Assembly: GCF_001949145.1 (NCBI RefSeq)
Contig: NW_019091385.1
Span: 2,608,732 to 2,640,031 of the forward strand
Source of the DNA: Acanthaster planci
Lineage: Eukaryota > Echinodermata > Asteroidea > Valvatida > Acanthasteridae
DNA length: 31,300 nt
Direction: 5' to 3'
Shown here: piece after piece, positions 19,801 through 29,494 of the stretch
How positions within the stretch are numbered: the stretch's first letter is position 1
How the letters are laid out: each line of letters begins with the position of its first letter
Notes under the pieces: generated by a model
Databases searched by the model: none
What the model was told of the DNA's origin: nothing
The model's input: the letters and a program-made list of their open reading frames with translations, nothing else
Translations under genes and position numbers: made by a program

Positions 19801-22636
19801 ATATTTCCCCTAGAAACTTAATGCACCATCAAAATACATATAGGTGAAGAAGGGAAACAGGAAGCAAAACAATTTGTTTTTCTTTTGCAAAATCCCAGCT
19901 GAGAACAATTTCAAACGTTATAATAACATACATTCCTCATTTCTTGGAAGTGTCTTTGGTTTTGCAGAGGTTTTCTGGTACTACATGTATCTGGAGATTA
20001 TCAGTTTATAAATATCTTAAGTGGCATGCTCTAGCACACACTGGTACACATGCATGTACCATACCGTTAACTATCTGTGAGCTACCATAGTGCATGTACA
20101 GTTTACACAACTCAATAAGGATTGATGGATTGTGTACAAAGTTTAAGCGGCCACAATACATGTACTTGTAGATATTTTGAATTTTCAAATGTACTAATGT
20201 CCTTCCTAATTACAAACTCAGATGGGGAATTTAAAGTCATATCATTATCCTTCACATAATTAGCATGTTACAGCCTGAATTTTACACGCACAGCAATAAT
20301 TACACCTGCACACACACAACACTGGGTGTGGTGCCCTAGTGCAATCCATACACAAGGTCAATTGAAACAAGGCAATTTTTTTTGTGGCTTTATTTATCAC
20401 AGTATTAACACAAAGGACGGGTCAATCATCATTTGAACAACACACTGATATTGCTCTACCCTAGCAGCATAGTAAGTGGATATCAGTGAAGAGATCTTGT
20501 TGAAGGAATTCAGCATGTGACTAATTGACAGCATGTAAAAATTTACCTTTGTAACCAGGGGATTTTTTAGATATAAATAAAATTTTACTGGGCTAATAAA
20601 CTACCTGTAAAAGCAAGCATAATGCATGTAATGCAATGCACGCACATGTACATACACTGGACATAGGGTGGGGTGTGTCATACTTAATAATCAGTATCCA
20701 TGTAGACTTTGACCATGCTGATGCAGGTACAAAATACATACACAGTAACCATTAGAGTGGTCATGTAATAATTGAAACACCTGACTCACATACCGTGGAG
20801 GCAAGGGAGGGGGATAAATATTACATCACAGGGATTTCCATCCAAATTACAATTCCTTCCTTCAAATGAGACTTTAATGACATTATTATGTAATCATTAA
20901 TACAGAACAAAACATGTCTGACTCTTTTCATGTAGTCCTTGTCAACTTGATCTACTGAAGATTGTACAATGTACATATAGTATGCAGAATGAACCAAACC
21001 AACAACAAAGAAAAAATTTAGCAAGTTCAAACAATGAAATTTTGAACAAGTACCGTTTTCCTTTTCAGCCCCTCATTTTGCCAAGTAAGCTTGCACAAAT
21101 TCTACCAAATTGTTCCATTTTGTAAGTCAGTTCCATAAGTCAATTATGTGATTCATTTGGGGAAATCAAACTGAAATCAAAACCCTTTTTATGTGATACC
21201 AGCAAACACAAACATGCAAATCATGTTTTGTTTAGAGTAATGTCTATCACCATATATGCGAAATTCACATTAAACTGAAGGGAAAAGCCAATGTACAGCA
21301 GTGAAGCTTGGTTGTTATGTAGATTGCCACAATCTAAAGCAGAATATCTATGCCATAGTGCTGTATATATAGAGTGCTGACTTGCAGTACAAAGTACAGC
21401 CTGCTGGGCGCTTCCACATTATGACCAAACCTATAAAAAACTTGACATTTTGTGGGGCTGTTGCATGTCCGTATTCTTAAATAATTCGTCAAAAAAGTTG
21501 ACATGTCAAAAAAACCTGAAATGCAAAATGAGCATTTAGTTTTGCTCAAACGAATTTGTATAAGCTGCAGCTACTTTAAAAATAACTGAATGATGGAAAA
21601 CGGGCCATATGTCATTTCTTGAACTTTGCATTTATAGTATATGTACGTAATTTAGAATTTGTTCCATCTTATTTCGATATGTTCCACAAATACACGTGCA
21701 TGAATTCAAAATGTCTATGCAAAGGAGGTGTCAAAGCTTCTCTGTGCAGGGAATGACGAGTTAGCACTCTGGTAGTGGTACATGTAATTAATACAGCTTT
21801 GTGAAACTTGGCATTCCTAAAGAACCAGAGATTCTGTCACAGTGGATTGAACCATTGGGAGAAACATGCAAATACTAACACTACTCCACGTGGTGAAAAA
21901 GGTTTCACAAAAGCTGGAATATACATATAGTCTAGATTGAGTAAAATGAAATACAGTAAAAGAAAACTTTAGATTTAGGTTAGTAGGGTTTTAAAAAGTC
22001 ATGAATGTTGGAGCTGTGCCTGCAACAATACAAACTGTACTGTGCATGTACGTGCATGATTATCATATGTGTATCTCATACATATTCACGATTGAAAGTC
22101 AAATTTATCCGGTTTGTAAGTGTGACGTTACTTCAGTTTAAACCACGCCCACTGCACATGCATTTCGCACAGAGTTACATGCATTGATCGCCGTTTACAT
22201 GGAACCATGGAACCGCAAGTTAATGCACAACTTCAGCCATCGACCAATGGGAGCCTGCAAATCGTGACACGTCCGCATGTATGATGAAGTCACTTACAAA
22301 CCGGATACTGGTCCATTCATGTTCAATGGCATTCCATTCAATGGCAGTTGCCATTTTGCTTTATACACCAGGTGAGCAAGTACCAGACTGAGTATGGATC
22401 CATGCACAGGTCTAACATGCAAATGCAGTAAAAAAAAACTGTAATTTGGATGATGTATCCATACATATGCCTACGTACTGGTATATATATGAACAAAATT
22501 TAAGTTCATATTTACTAATGCAACACAAGCGGAACACTGGAGCTACAGCACAATGTAGTTTCAAACTAGTGTGCAAAGTGAACATAAAATAAAAAATGAA
22601 AAGAACTCTGGGTCTAACGGATTACTTACCCATCAT
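13889..22636 (-). CDS. Proteolipid protein of the M6/PLP/DM20 family, complete
   Basis: Coding exons on the minus strand are 22636-22630, 19051-18904, 17601-17442, 16467-16305, 15745-15684, 14588-14523 and 14179-13889. Every junction is GT/AG and all phases agree: 897 nt, 298 residues. An in-frame TGA 13 codons upstream supports the ATG at 22636. Four helices fall in exon 2 (YGSIVAALFVYCGIGLFCG), exon 3 (SVYAITPVVVVIACIYIILG), exon 4 (LYILYLLTFIWLALGGAC) and exon 6 (VMYAILLGGSALVLLGL). Family marks are GLFCGASLTAL after helix 1, the VCCGGMGCVSL loop before helix 3, SCIYLQQYG and TTLCGQTL in the large extracellular loop, and ANWGHVKDG...EEAELHD after helix 4, which parallels the M6 motif SANWAYVKD...EEQELHD. 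The tail is longer than in vertebrate M6 and ends NDYY. The protein sits in the plasma membrane with both ends inside. Vertebrate members act in neurite outgrowth and myelin; fly M6 acts at tricellular junctions. Confidence 0.93.
17878..18265. repeat. C-rich low-complexity repeat, probable transposon remnant, in M6 intron
   Basis: C8 and C13 runs at 17920-17946 and a C-rich end at 18240-18262 bracket a stretch that stays open in one plus frame (17916-18266). That frame is unlike the neighbouring M6 exons and resembles no family. The G/C-run style recurs at 13500-13720, 18480-18620 and 28125-28190, which suggests a dispersed repeat. Confidence 0.35.
18589..18614. repeat. G-rich/C-rich hairpin in M6 intron
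   Basis: GTGGGGGAGGG is followed directly by CCCTCCCCTCCCCCA, with TTTCTC and GAGAAA outside, so the segment can fold into a hairpin. The G runs could also form a quadruplex. It lies in the intron between coding exons 2 and 3. Confidence 0.55.
19404..19466 (+). mobile_element. tRNA-derived SINE head, truncated first copy
   Basis: GGCTGGA, then TAGCTCAGTTGGTAGAGC (A box with a perfect D stem) and GGTTCAAATCC (B box, at 19455). The 3' acceptor strand is missing: after aatccc the sequence jumps into gaacagagattttt and a second copy. A T5 run, an RNA polymerase III stop signal, follows at about 19476. The flanking gaacagagat and aatgggaagagccaccaacatg are also duplicated, with a 103-104-bp period. 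Confidence 0.7.
19508..19580 (+). tRNA. tRNA-like sequence, degenerate, second copy of a SINE head
   Basis: The 73-nt span folds as a tRNA. Acceptor GGCTGGA pairs with TCCAGTC (one G-T pair); T arm GCAGG-TTCAAAT-CCTGC is perfect; D stem GCTA/GAGC has one mismatch. The anticodon stem CTGGT/TACAG is weak and the loop ACGGTAT has C instead of the invariant T at position 33; read literally the anticodon would be GGT. There is no following T run. With the tandem flanking duplication this is more likely a tRNA-derived SINE head or pseudogene than a working tRNA. It lies in the first M6 coding intron, antisense to the gene. Confidence 0.5.
22106..22307. mobile_element. 202-bp MITE with perfect 17-bp terminal inverted repeats
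   Basis: TATCCGGTTTGTAAGTG at 22106-22122 is the exact reverse complement of CACTTACAAACCGGATA at 22291-22307. The ends start with TA, compatible with a Tc1/mariner-type TA target, but the TA may belong to the repeat. The interior holds TGACGTTA, ACTTCA/TGAAGT near the ends and ACCAATGG, with no ORF. It sits in the first coding intron of the M6 gene. Confidence 0.8.
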
Positions 22637-24070
22637 TAAAGTGATTGTACTTCTTCCTTTAGACAAAAATCTCAACGCTCTGTCAGTTTACGGTGGGAGT
22701 GTGAAAGACTACAGTGGACTCAGCAAGCACACTGCATGAACTTATGTTTGTGGGGTGTTCCCTCTGAAAGCAGTGATCTTTGGAACTGTGGAGTGGGGAA
22801 AAACAAACACAGCCTGTTATCATCACAAGGCTTGGCTGATTGGGACTGTCCACACTGAGAAATGGGGCCAGGGTTGCTTATATGTGGATTGTGCTGCTTA
22901 CATTGAACACTGATTGACCTGCTCATGATAAATATTTCAAGTGTACATTCAGCTTTTATCGGTGATGTGACAATTCAATGAGGAAATGCCCCGTTCTATT
23001 CAGCAGCTCTCATACCGTAGTGAAACTGGTTGGATGTTCAAATTTTTCATATACTACCTGACCACAGACACCAGGAAGACATCAATACTGATTAATGATT
23101 TATTCTTTCCCCAATTCTCTCCAAATCAATGACACTGTGAACTTCACTGCACTTTGCATAAGTGGATTATTTAAGGCTGGGAAAAAATCTCACACTGCAC
23201 ACAGTTCAAGAACAAAAACAAATTGTGAGAGAGACATATTCCCATTCTTTGAAATGGGCCACAATTGAAAGTATAACTAGTACTGTATGTATTTCTTTGC
23301 ATCATCTTTTCATATACATGAAGGTGTTTATTTTGTGTATCACTGTTGAATTAAAACTTAGAACCCAATGGCAAAAATCACATGTTACACGTTTACAATG
23401 TGCTTTATTTACAGATGCTATGCACGCATCAAAGTTAAGTAAGTTATTAAATAGTTGTTGTAACTATCAGGTACATGTACATGTTTGTAGAAAACATGAA
23501 AAATGTACCTTTGGTGCAAAAATAATCACATATTATATAAATAAAGCATTGATTTACACGTGATTGCAGACATATCAGTACAACACAACAGAAAATAAAT
23601 CTACCCAGCATTTTAGATGTTGCGTTTCATCTTTTTCAGTGATAACTGATTGTATGTAGGGGTCCCCTTCCCATTGTGTTCATTAGCTGAAACAAATCTG
23701 TTACATGTACATATACTGTACCATGGTTTCTTACATATACACAAGCATCTCTTGGCCTTGTTTGTTACAAAGCTTAAACTGACAAAAAGACAGTCATGAG
23801 CAAGTAATAAGCTAACTTGTCAGTTCTATAGGGTTGCGGCAGAAGATTGTTTTAAATGTTGTTTGGTAGGAGCAATGATTTGTGCTCAATTACCAGATGT
23901 CCATTACGCTATCCCTTCTTCATTAGGGCAAGATCAGGTTACCAGAAGTAACATGTGGCTTTTAGAAAAAAATACTGGCAATATACCACTTCCATTTGCT
24001 ACATGCAACCTGACAGTGTCTGGCTCGACAGTAAAGACAACAGCTGAAAGAGATTACTAATGCCAAAAAC
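22637..24070. other. Upstream flank or 5' UTR of the M6 gene, no other gene seen
   Basis: The M6 5' UTR must begin in or beyond this stretch, but no acceptor or TSS can be fixed. The 133-codon plus frame at 23162-23563 begins at GTG, is AT-rich and shows no family resemblance. Confidence 0.45.
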
Positions 24071-24266
24071 TGTTAGTTAATTTTGGATTTTTGCCCTACC
24101 TGACGTGTATTTGACACTGTGTATGCCCCCTGAATGCTTGTGATCTCAAACCCACAACCTCCTGCTTACTAGTGCAGACATCTTTTTCACAAGCCTTCAG
24201 GGGGCATACACAGAGTGTATAGTGTTAAACACGTCAGGCAGGGCAAAAATCCAAAATTAATTAACA
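24071..24266. mobile_element. Foldback element, arms about 73-80 bp
   Basis: Left arm 24071-24143 and right arm 24187-24266 are reverse complements apart from a few substitutions and a 9-12-nt gap in the left arm; shared blocks include TTTTGGATTTTTGCCCT, CCTGACGTGT and GTGTATGCCCCCTGAA. The 43-nt spacer read on the minus strand contains gcaggaggttgtgggtttgagatc, which resembles a tRNA T arm with B box. This may be a foldback built from a tRNA-derived repeat. Confidence 0.8.
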
Positions 24267-25121
24267 TCTCCCCAGCCCAAATCCATTCTTGAAAAAAAAA
24301 ACTATTAGGTTAAGAAGTTGCATGATCATCGATGGTGTAATTGAACTATGGCAGCATGACTGATCATCGCACAAAAGTAAGACTGTGGAATAAGTGCAGT
24401 GTGATTGACTTTAACTTTAGCACAGATCAATATCATCTGCTTACATGTCAAAGTACTATCAGCACCAGGCCCAATCAGACCTAGCCTACTAAACATAGCC
24501 TGCTTCAGACTAGCGCAAAATTGTAAGTTGGGAAGTTGGGCCAGTCCTCCAGCAGTACAATATGGAACCAAGTGTGTAGCTTGAATTTACAACCAAAGTT
24601 GCAAAATAAATACAACTCGGAGTCACAACATAAAGTTCAATCAACAGATATCCAAATGCCATGAGCTTCATAAGTGCCTAAAAAAATCCTTGTCATCTCA
24701 CTGGTTGATGATTAATCATGTGTGATTGAATTTTTCATTGTTCCAACACATGGCCATGTAGCAAAAAATAGGTGCTCCGTACCATTCCCCAGTAGATGGC
24801 CCTTGGCTTTGGAAAATGCCCCCCAAATTGCCAAATTGATCGATTGATTGATTGAAGTTCCATCCGCTGCATCTTGGTCACAATGCTGGTGGCCATATTG
24901 CAGCTCCTTACCCAAAACAGGTGAGGAAGGGTTTATTAAGGGTAAATTCAGGTTAACAAGCAACAAATGTTTCATATTCACAATAAAAAAGTTCAGGCCT
25001 AATGAGATGACAATAATTCTTGGAGAATTAGACCTATAAAGCAGACATTGTTGAGGATTGTTCAGGCATCCATAAAAGAATTTGTCTGCAAAGAGAGCAA
25101 AATTTGTGATACCTTCACGTT

Positions 25122-25290
25122 TTAATTCCTTCTGCAAATACCAGTTGAAGTGATAAAGTCGTTGCTACATTTGGGATTGAGGCAAAAATTCTTGAAGCCA
25201 TTCTTTGCCTTATTAATTACTGTAAGGCGACGAAGTGAAACTAATCCCAATCTCGTTCTCTCAGCGTAGGGCATCTTCAAGCAGACGACT
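25122..25290 (-). other. Exon-like segment of unknown identity
   Basis: On the minus strand an acceptor-like site (ccattcccag, AG at about 25291) precedes an ATG that opens a 50-residue frame starting MPYAERTRLGLVSLRRLTV and closing with TAA at 25122. CpG and codon texture differ from the AT-rich surroundings. A second frame continues downstream, and a minus-strand AATAAA lies near 24930. I do not recognise the protein; it may be a repeat fragment or a small transcript end. Confidence 0.2.
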
Positions 25291-25523
25291 GGGAATGGAG
25301 TCAATTACAAGTCATATGACACATTAAATAAAAAAATGAGACTACATGTACTTCGTTTCCTTTCAAAGCAGTATCCATTCTTAACATGTATTCTTAAACA
25401 AAAAGTTCTGCTTTCAAGCCTTGTAGAATAATAGACTCCATCTCTGCTCGCACACCATGGGCACACAAATTTTCTGAGAAAAATAAATTAAACCAGAGCA
25501 AGTCTGCTATATCAAGGTAATCT

Positions 25524-25823
25524 TTATTCCGCTTGAGAAACATGATAACTGTCACGATAATAGTATACATAACCCACAACCCACCCAACACTGTGTTGTG
25601 CAACAGTCAGCCTAGTAGTACTAGTCCATCCTTTTGGAAATCGCAGCACGCCACACGATAGCGTCGATACCATTTGCCTTTCAGAAAAATCTGACGAGAC
25701 GCTGAGAGGAATTTCACGTGCGTACACCACCTGTATGTGATCAGGATGGCCCTGTAGTAATGGCTTCTCATTTTGGTCATCAGATTTGTCTATATGTACA
25801 TGTAGGGAGGTAGTCAAGTACAT
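25524..25823 (-). other. Unrecognised 99-residue open frame
   Basis: An open frame starting MYLTTSLHVHIDKSDDQNEK with a block of CpG-containing sequence at 25640-25730, unusual for this AT-rich stretch. No domain, signal peptide or splice structure can be assigned, although CAG|gtggtg at about 25730 could be a donor. It could be a chance ORF, an old retroelement piece or an alternative 5' exon of the minus-strand M6 gene. Confidence 0.15.
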
Positions 25824-26377
25824 GTAATATACTTATTAATTTCTTTTATTTACTCAGGGTTGCCCATTCACATTAGTAATGTACATGTATGTGGTCTTCC
25901 ATGGGGCCCTGCAGAAAAAGTTATCAAATTATATTACATTAAAACAATAGTAAAACAAGTACTCAGCACAAAAAAATGATTTAAAAAACTAAAAAAACAC
26001 TGGATAAGAGAATACGCAAGGAATAAAAAAGTAATGAAAACTGGACGATAAAAATAATAGAAACAAAACATATACATGTATAGCTCATGATGTGCAAAAA
26101 GTATAATGTAGTGTAATGCAACATACAATCACATACACTTTATACAAGCATATACCAAACCAACAACATACCCAAGAATATCTATAATTAATTGAATTAA
26201 AAAAATAAAAGTAAGAGTTGAATTAATAAAACAAAACAAAAATTAATTAAACTACACGTAGTTGAAAAATTACAAACAATCTTAAGTGGCAAATGCTATG
26301 AAGACGGTGAATAAAAAAAATGGACGTTAAAATAGCTAGAGTATTAAAAAGATGACAAAAGACTTTGTTACATAGCC

Positions 26378-26945
26378 TTTTAAAAATGCTCCAGCATGTC
26401 CAGTGAAGGTGAACATCTAATGTTTAAACCTAAATTGTTCCAAATGGTAATAGCTGTTACAAAAGGGCAATGCTTATGGCTGTCAGTTCTTTACTTAGGT
26501 ACAACCAAGTGCTCTGACCTGATCTGTCTCGTACCATGCCGGTGCATCTAATCAACTTCAACACAATGTTCTGTAAGATACGCTGTAGTTGTGCGGACAT
26601 ACATTCGATATTCACCTATTTTGTGGGGACCAAAATGTTGTGAGGATTCGGAAATGTCCCCACAACTCAGTTCAAATTTCCCTAGCAAAAGAACTTGTCC
26701 CCTGAACGCGGTGAATGCCTACCCATTTTGTACATGAATACTGCTCTCAAATATAAAAATCATTTTGCTGACAGAAGCCAGCTTATTTCTTCAAATAATT
26801 CTCTTGAGGGTGTGTCACATCTTTTATTCAAACTTAACTTGGTGGCATACTTCTGAAGCTTACTGAGTTTGTCTGTGTGTGAAGACAATCTTTCTGACCA
26901 AATTTGAGAGCAGTAGTCAAAATGCGACAGACTAAGTAAATACAT
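26378..26945 (-). pseudogene. Decayed non-LTR retrotransposon (LINE), 3' part of reverse transcriptase ORF
   Basis: The frame at 26945-26760 reads LSLSHFDYCSQIWSERL ... LSKLQKYATKLSLNKR ... SRELFEEISWL, the typical segment after the RT core in CR1/Rex/jockey-like LINEs (HFDYCS-W, LQKLQ-A). It then meets stops and frameshifts. A last recognisable piece at about 26465-26378 reads FVTAITIWNNLGLNIRCSP, matching the usual LINE C-terminal block (IWN-LP--IR-SPSL). No 5' ORF, endonuclease or poly-A tail can be seen. It is a dead 5'-truncated copy. Confidence 0.75.
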
Positions 26946-27193
26946 TAAAAGTAATGATGTAATGGGTCACATTATGGGGCTATAGAGAAGGGGTCAGACT
27001 ACATGTGCTGTTGGTGTCAGTAAATTTTCATACGACATGGTGCGAGCAATGCAATCAATACGCTACACGTACATCATATCATGCCGTATGATGTAAAACA
27101 GTCGAACACAGATAAGAAGAGTGCTCTTAATACAAGGTCATATTATATGCTTGAACAAAGGTGTCGTAGAGGTAGTTCAAGTCAATAATTGAT

Positions 27194-27406
27194 CTACTGC
27201 AGAAAGCTGATCTGTGTTGCATCGGTACACTTCAAAGCACTTGGAGTTTGCAGCAATAGAACGAATACATTTGATGAGAGTGAACTGTCACTGTTGGACT
27301 TTCTTGGTCTAATTCTTCTGCCTTTTTTGTGTTTTAAGTAGAAATCACAGGAAACTGCTCGCACCAGCCCCGCAACCACCTTGTATAGAAGTATTATACA
27401 AGGCAA
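27194..27406 (-). pseudogene. Possible second LINE fragment
   Basis: The minus frame contains ILLYKVVAGLVRAVSCDFYLKHKKGRRIRPRK, which resembles the LINE C-terminal pattern (YKI--GLV--P---L, then a basic R-R-R block). The following part shows no clear match and may be frameshifted. It lies 5' of the better LINE remnant on the same strand but is out of order for one continuous copy. Confidence 0.3.
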
Positions 27407-28740
27407 ATATTATAACATGGTAGGCCTAGGCCCTACAGGTAATTTGTAAAGTCCCCAGGACCTGAAAGTGCTCCACTAACTAGTCTACGTGTAGCCTACA
27501 CATTCCATTCACATTCACCTGTTCACAGAATGGTGGATCTTCCCCTCTGTCAAGAGTGTAGCTCTGTTCAGCATATTCAGAGAGAACCGATCACTTGCTT
27601 GTCACTCCACTTGACGCTACATATCAAGATCTATGTGAATATACTGTTTGATGTCATCAAATTAAAGTGTGTGATGTTTCCTTCAACATGAGTGTGACGA
27701 CTCGCTGAATAAAATACAATGCATCATTACATGATCACGATGATCATATACCATGCACACTTGATAAATTGACAGACTTTTACACAAAAAGCGCCCCCAT
27801 TGTTGTGGTAGCTTTTCGGTACCACATGAAACTATGCTGCATCCGAATCTGTTGTCTAGAGCTAGGTCTAGGTCTGCACTCCATTGGAAATGCGTGGAGA
27901 CGAGCAGACAGTACACCTAGCCGTAGTTCTTGAAGCCCGTTCGGACACGGCTTAGAAGGAAAAAAGTCTACCTCTATGCTGAAAGAATTTATCGAAGACG
28001 CGTTTTTTTCTTCAAAAGTAAGCCTTGAATTCAAAGCTGCGTGTCAGTGCATGATTGGGTCCAGCTTTCAAGCCTACTTGGGCCTCATTTTCCGGACAGA
28101 AGCAGATACCGGAGATACCGGGGGAAAGAGAGATATACCCCCCCTCATTTTTGGGGGGGGGGATTACCAATATAATCACCCCCTCCAACACACACACTTT
28201 TCAAGTCACTGACTTAATGTGCACCCGTAGCCTGCACCGCCGACTCCGCACTTGACACTGAGCATCATGATCTCACCCAGGATGGAGGCTGGCTCGATAG
28301 ATGAATACAAAATCACCCCACCCCACATGTGACAAGAAATCTCCGCCCATGAATAGCCTTTTGTAATGTATCTCTACACTCTTCTTTTACCTTTCCTGTC
28401 TCCAATTTCGGGGTGGAGAGTGGAGTGTGAAGGGGACACAGTTCCTGAACAAACAGGGGGCGTTGCCCATCCCTAGCCCTCTCTGTGATGCAACCCACCC
28501 GTTTATTTAAAAAACGAAATTAGTGAGCCTCCAGTACATTAAACCACAGGGTTTTTGTTTAAGAATTTTCAATCATGCAGCAGCATCGTTCTCCTCAGTC
28601 CTTAAAAAAGATTTTTCACATTCTTTAGTCTATTTTAAAACCACGATTACCATTTGGCTTAAGCTATTGATATTTTGATACATGTTTCGATACTCTACTA
28701 TCCCTGACTTCAACTTTGATTTTTGAACAGCCGTAAGAAT
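27407..28740. other. No gene recognised; contains a G/C-run repeat
   Basis: A moderately CpG-containing stretch (27780-28050) has overlapping open frames on both strands, neither recognisable. At 28125-28190 a C8 run and a G10 run flank tcattttt and could pair. This could be 5' sequence of the M6 transcript or a repeat remnant. Confidence 0.3.
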
Positions 28741-28747
28741 TAGTGAG

Positions 28748-28807
28748 ATGGCTTACAACGCCCAGACGCCGGAGACCATGAGAAGTTTGCAAGATGAACA
28801 GCATTAA
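28748..28807 (+). CDS. Possible small ORF, 19 codons
   Basis: The frame reads MAYNAQTPETMRSLQDEQH then TAA. An acceptor-like tttttgaacag ends at 28731, 17 nt before the ATG. Its composition (CpG, Glu/Gln/Asp) looks more coding than the surrounding AT-rich DNA. It could be an upstream ORF, a peptide, a retrocopy scrap or chance. Confidence 0.2.
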   Translation: MAYNAQTPETMRSLQDEQH

Positions 28808-28998
28808 TTTTCCACAACACAGAAATGAACGTTCCTTTTTAAATAGAAAAGAATTCAGCCCAGTTATTCAAGCATTAACCCCTTGAAGAGCGTAACGGAC
28901 GCCGCCATTTTTCTTACTTAGTACAAGTACCACTACCGGCGAAAACTAGTTTTACGTTCCCGGCGTTCGAGCAGCCAGCGCAAGAGTAACATATCGAC

Positions 28999-29022
28999 TT
29001 GTTCTCGAACATACGAGAACAA
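28999..29022. promoter_or_regulatory. Perfect 9-bp inverted repeat, 6-bp spacer
   Basis: TTGTTCTCG and CGAGAACAA flank aacata. It contains TGTTCT and AGAACA, the two half-sites of steroid-receptor type elements, but in everted order and 10 bp apart. It may be a dimer site or only a hairpin. Confidence 0.5.
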
Positions 29023-29089
29023 ACCGCCTGAACTCAGCCGATTCACAGCACAAATATTTGGATAATGGAAGGACTGGACAAGTCTATGG

Positions 29090-29107
29090 AACCGGTTCCA
29101 ACCGGTT
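29090..29107. promoter_or_regulatory. Two Grainyhead/CP2-type sites, one helical turn apart
   Basis: Two exact copies of the palindrome AACCGGTT, the consensus of the Grainyhead/CP2 family, start 10 bp apart, so both face the same side of the helix. Grainyhead factors control epithelial junction and barrier genes across animals. The target gene here is not known. Confidence 0.55.
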
Positions 29108-29463
29108 CTGGGGTGTCAAATTAACATTTGTCAGCCTGCCAAACCCACCTGTGTTCGTCTGCCACAATTTATTTGAGCAGTTGTTTTAGTCCAATCAAGT
29201 TGCACCAATTGGCAAGGTGCAGTCATCCTACCAACTTGTGACCAATCGCAATTACGTTTCAGCATTACGTCAGAACGTCCCGCCAAAGCGCTTCTAATTA
29301 CTTCTGGAAAATAGGGCCTCATAAAAAATAGATTTTCGCAACATGCTATGAATATTTTCTAATTGGCTTGCTCAAATCGTTCATGATTTAATTAATCTAC
29401 CTATCCTGCCTTATGTTTTCTGTTAGATAAAGACAGAAAATCATAATAACTTCTCATCGGCGG

Positions 29464-29472
29464 ATAAATATA
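29464..29472 (+). promoter_or_regulatory. TATA-like box
   Basis: ATAAATATA lies in a locally CpG-containing context (ggcggataaatatactcgggg). A start site about 30 bp downstream, near 29495-29505, would lead into the possible first exon ending at 30196 or 30217. Confidence 0.3.
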
Positions 29473-29494
29473 CTCGGGGTCACCACACGAGGTA

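Larger units (their letters stand above)
19052..22629 (-). other. First coding intron of the M6 gene
   Basis: This 3.6-kb intron separates the tiny 7-nt coding start exon (ATGATGG) from exon 2; donor gtaagt at 22629 and acceptor ctgttaaag at 19052. It contains the tandem tRNA-like repeat (19364-19580) and a 202-bp MITE (22106-22307). Otherwise it is AT-rich with TACATGTA palindromes and no other exon that I can support. Confidence 0.75.
28895..29300. promoter_or_regulatory. Promoter- or enhancer-like cluster of factor motifs
   Basis: A CpG-containing block carries GCCGCCATTTTT (28901-28912, YY1-like), two AACCGGTT sites (29090-29097 and 29100-29107), three CCAAT boxes (about 29192, 29207 and 29243), a CRE-like TTACGTCA (about 29266) and an E2F-like TCCCGCCAAA (29278-29287). 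This density is unlike the rest of the window. It could serve a plus-strand gene to the right, the minus-strand M6 gene to the left, or both. Confidence 0.45.

Noticed and set aside
23162-23563. 133-codon plus ORF
   Set aside because: Starts at GTG, AT-rich, no recognised domain, no splice structure.
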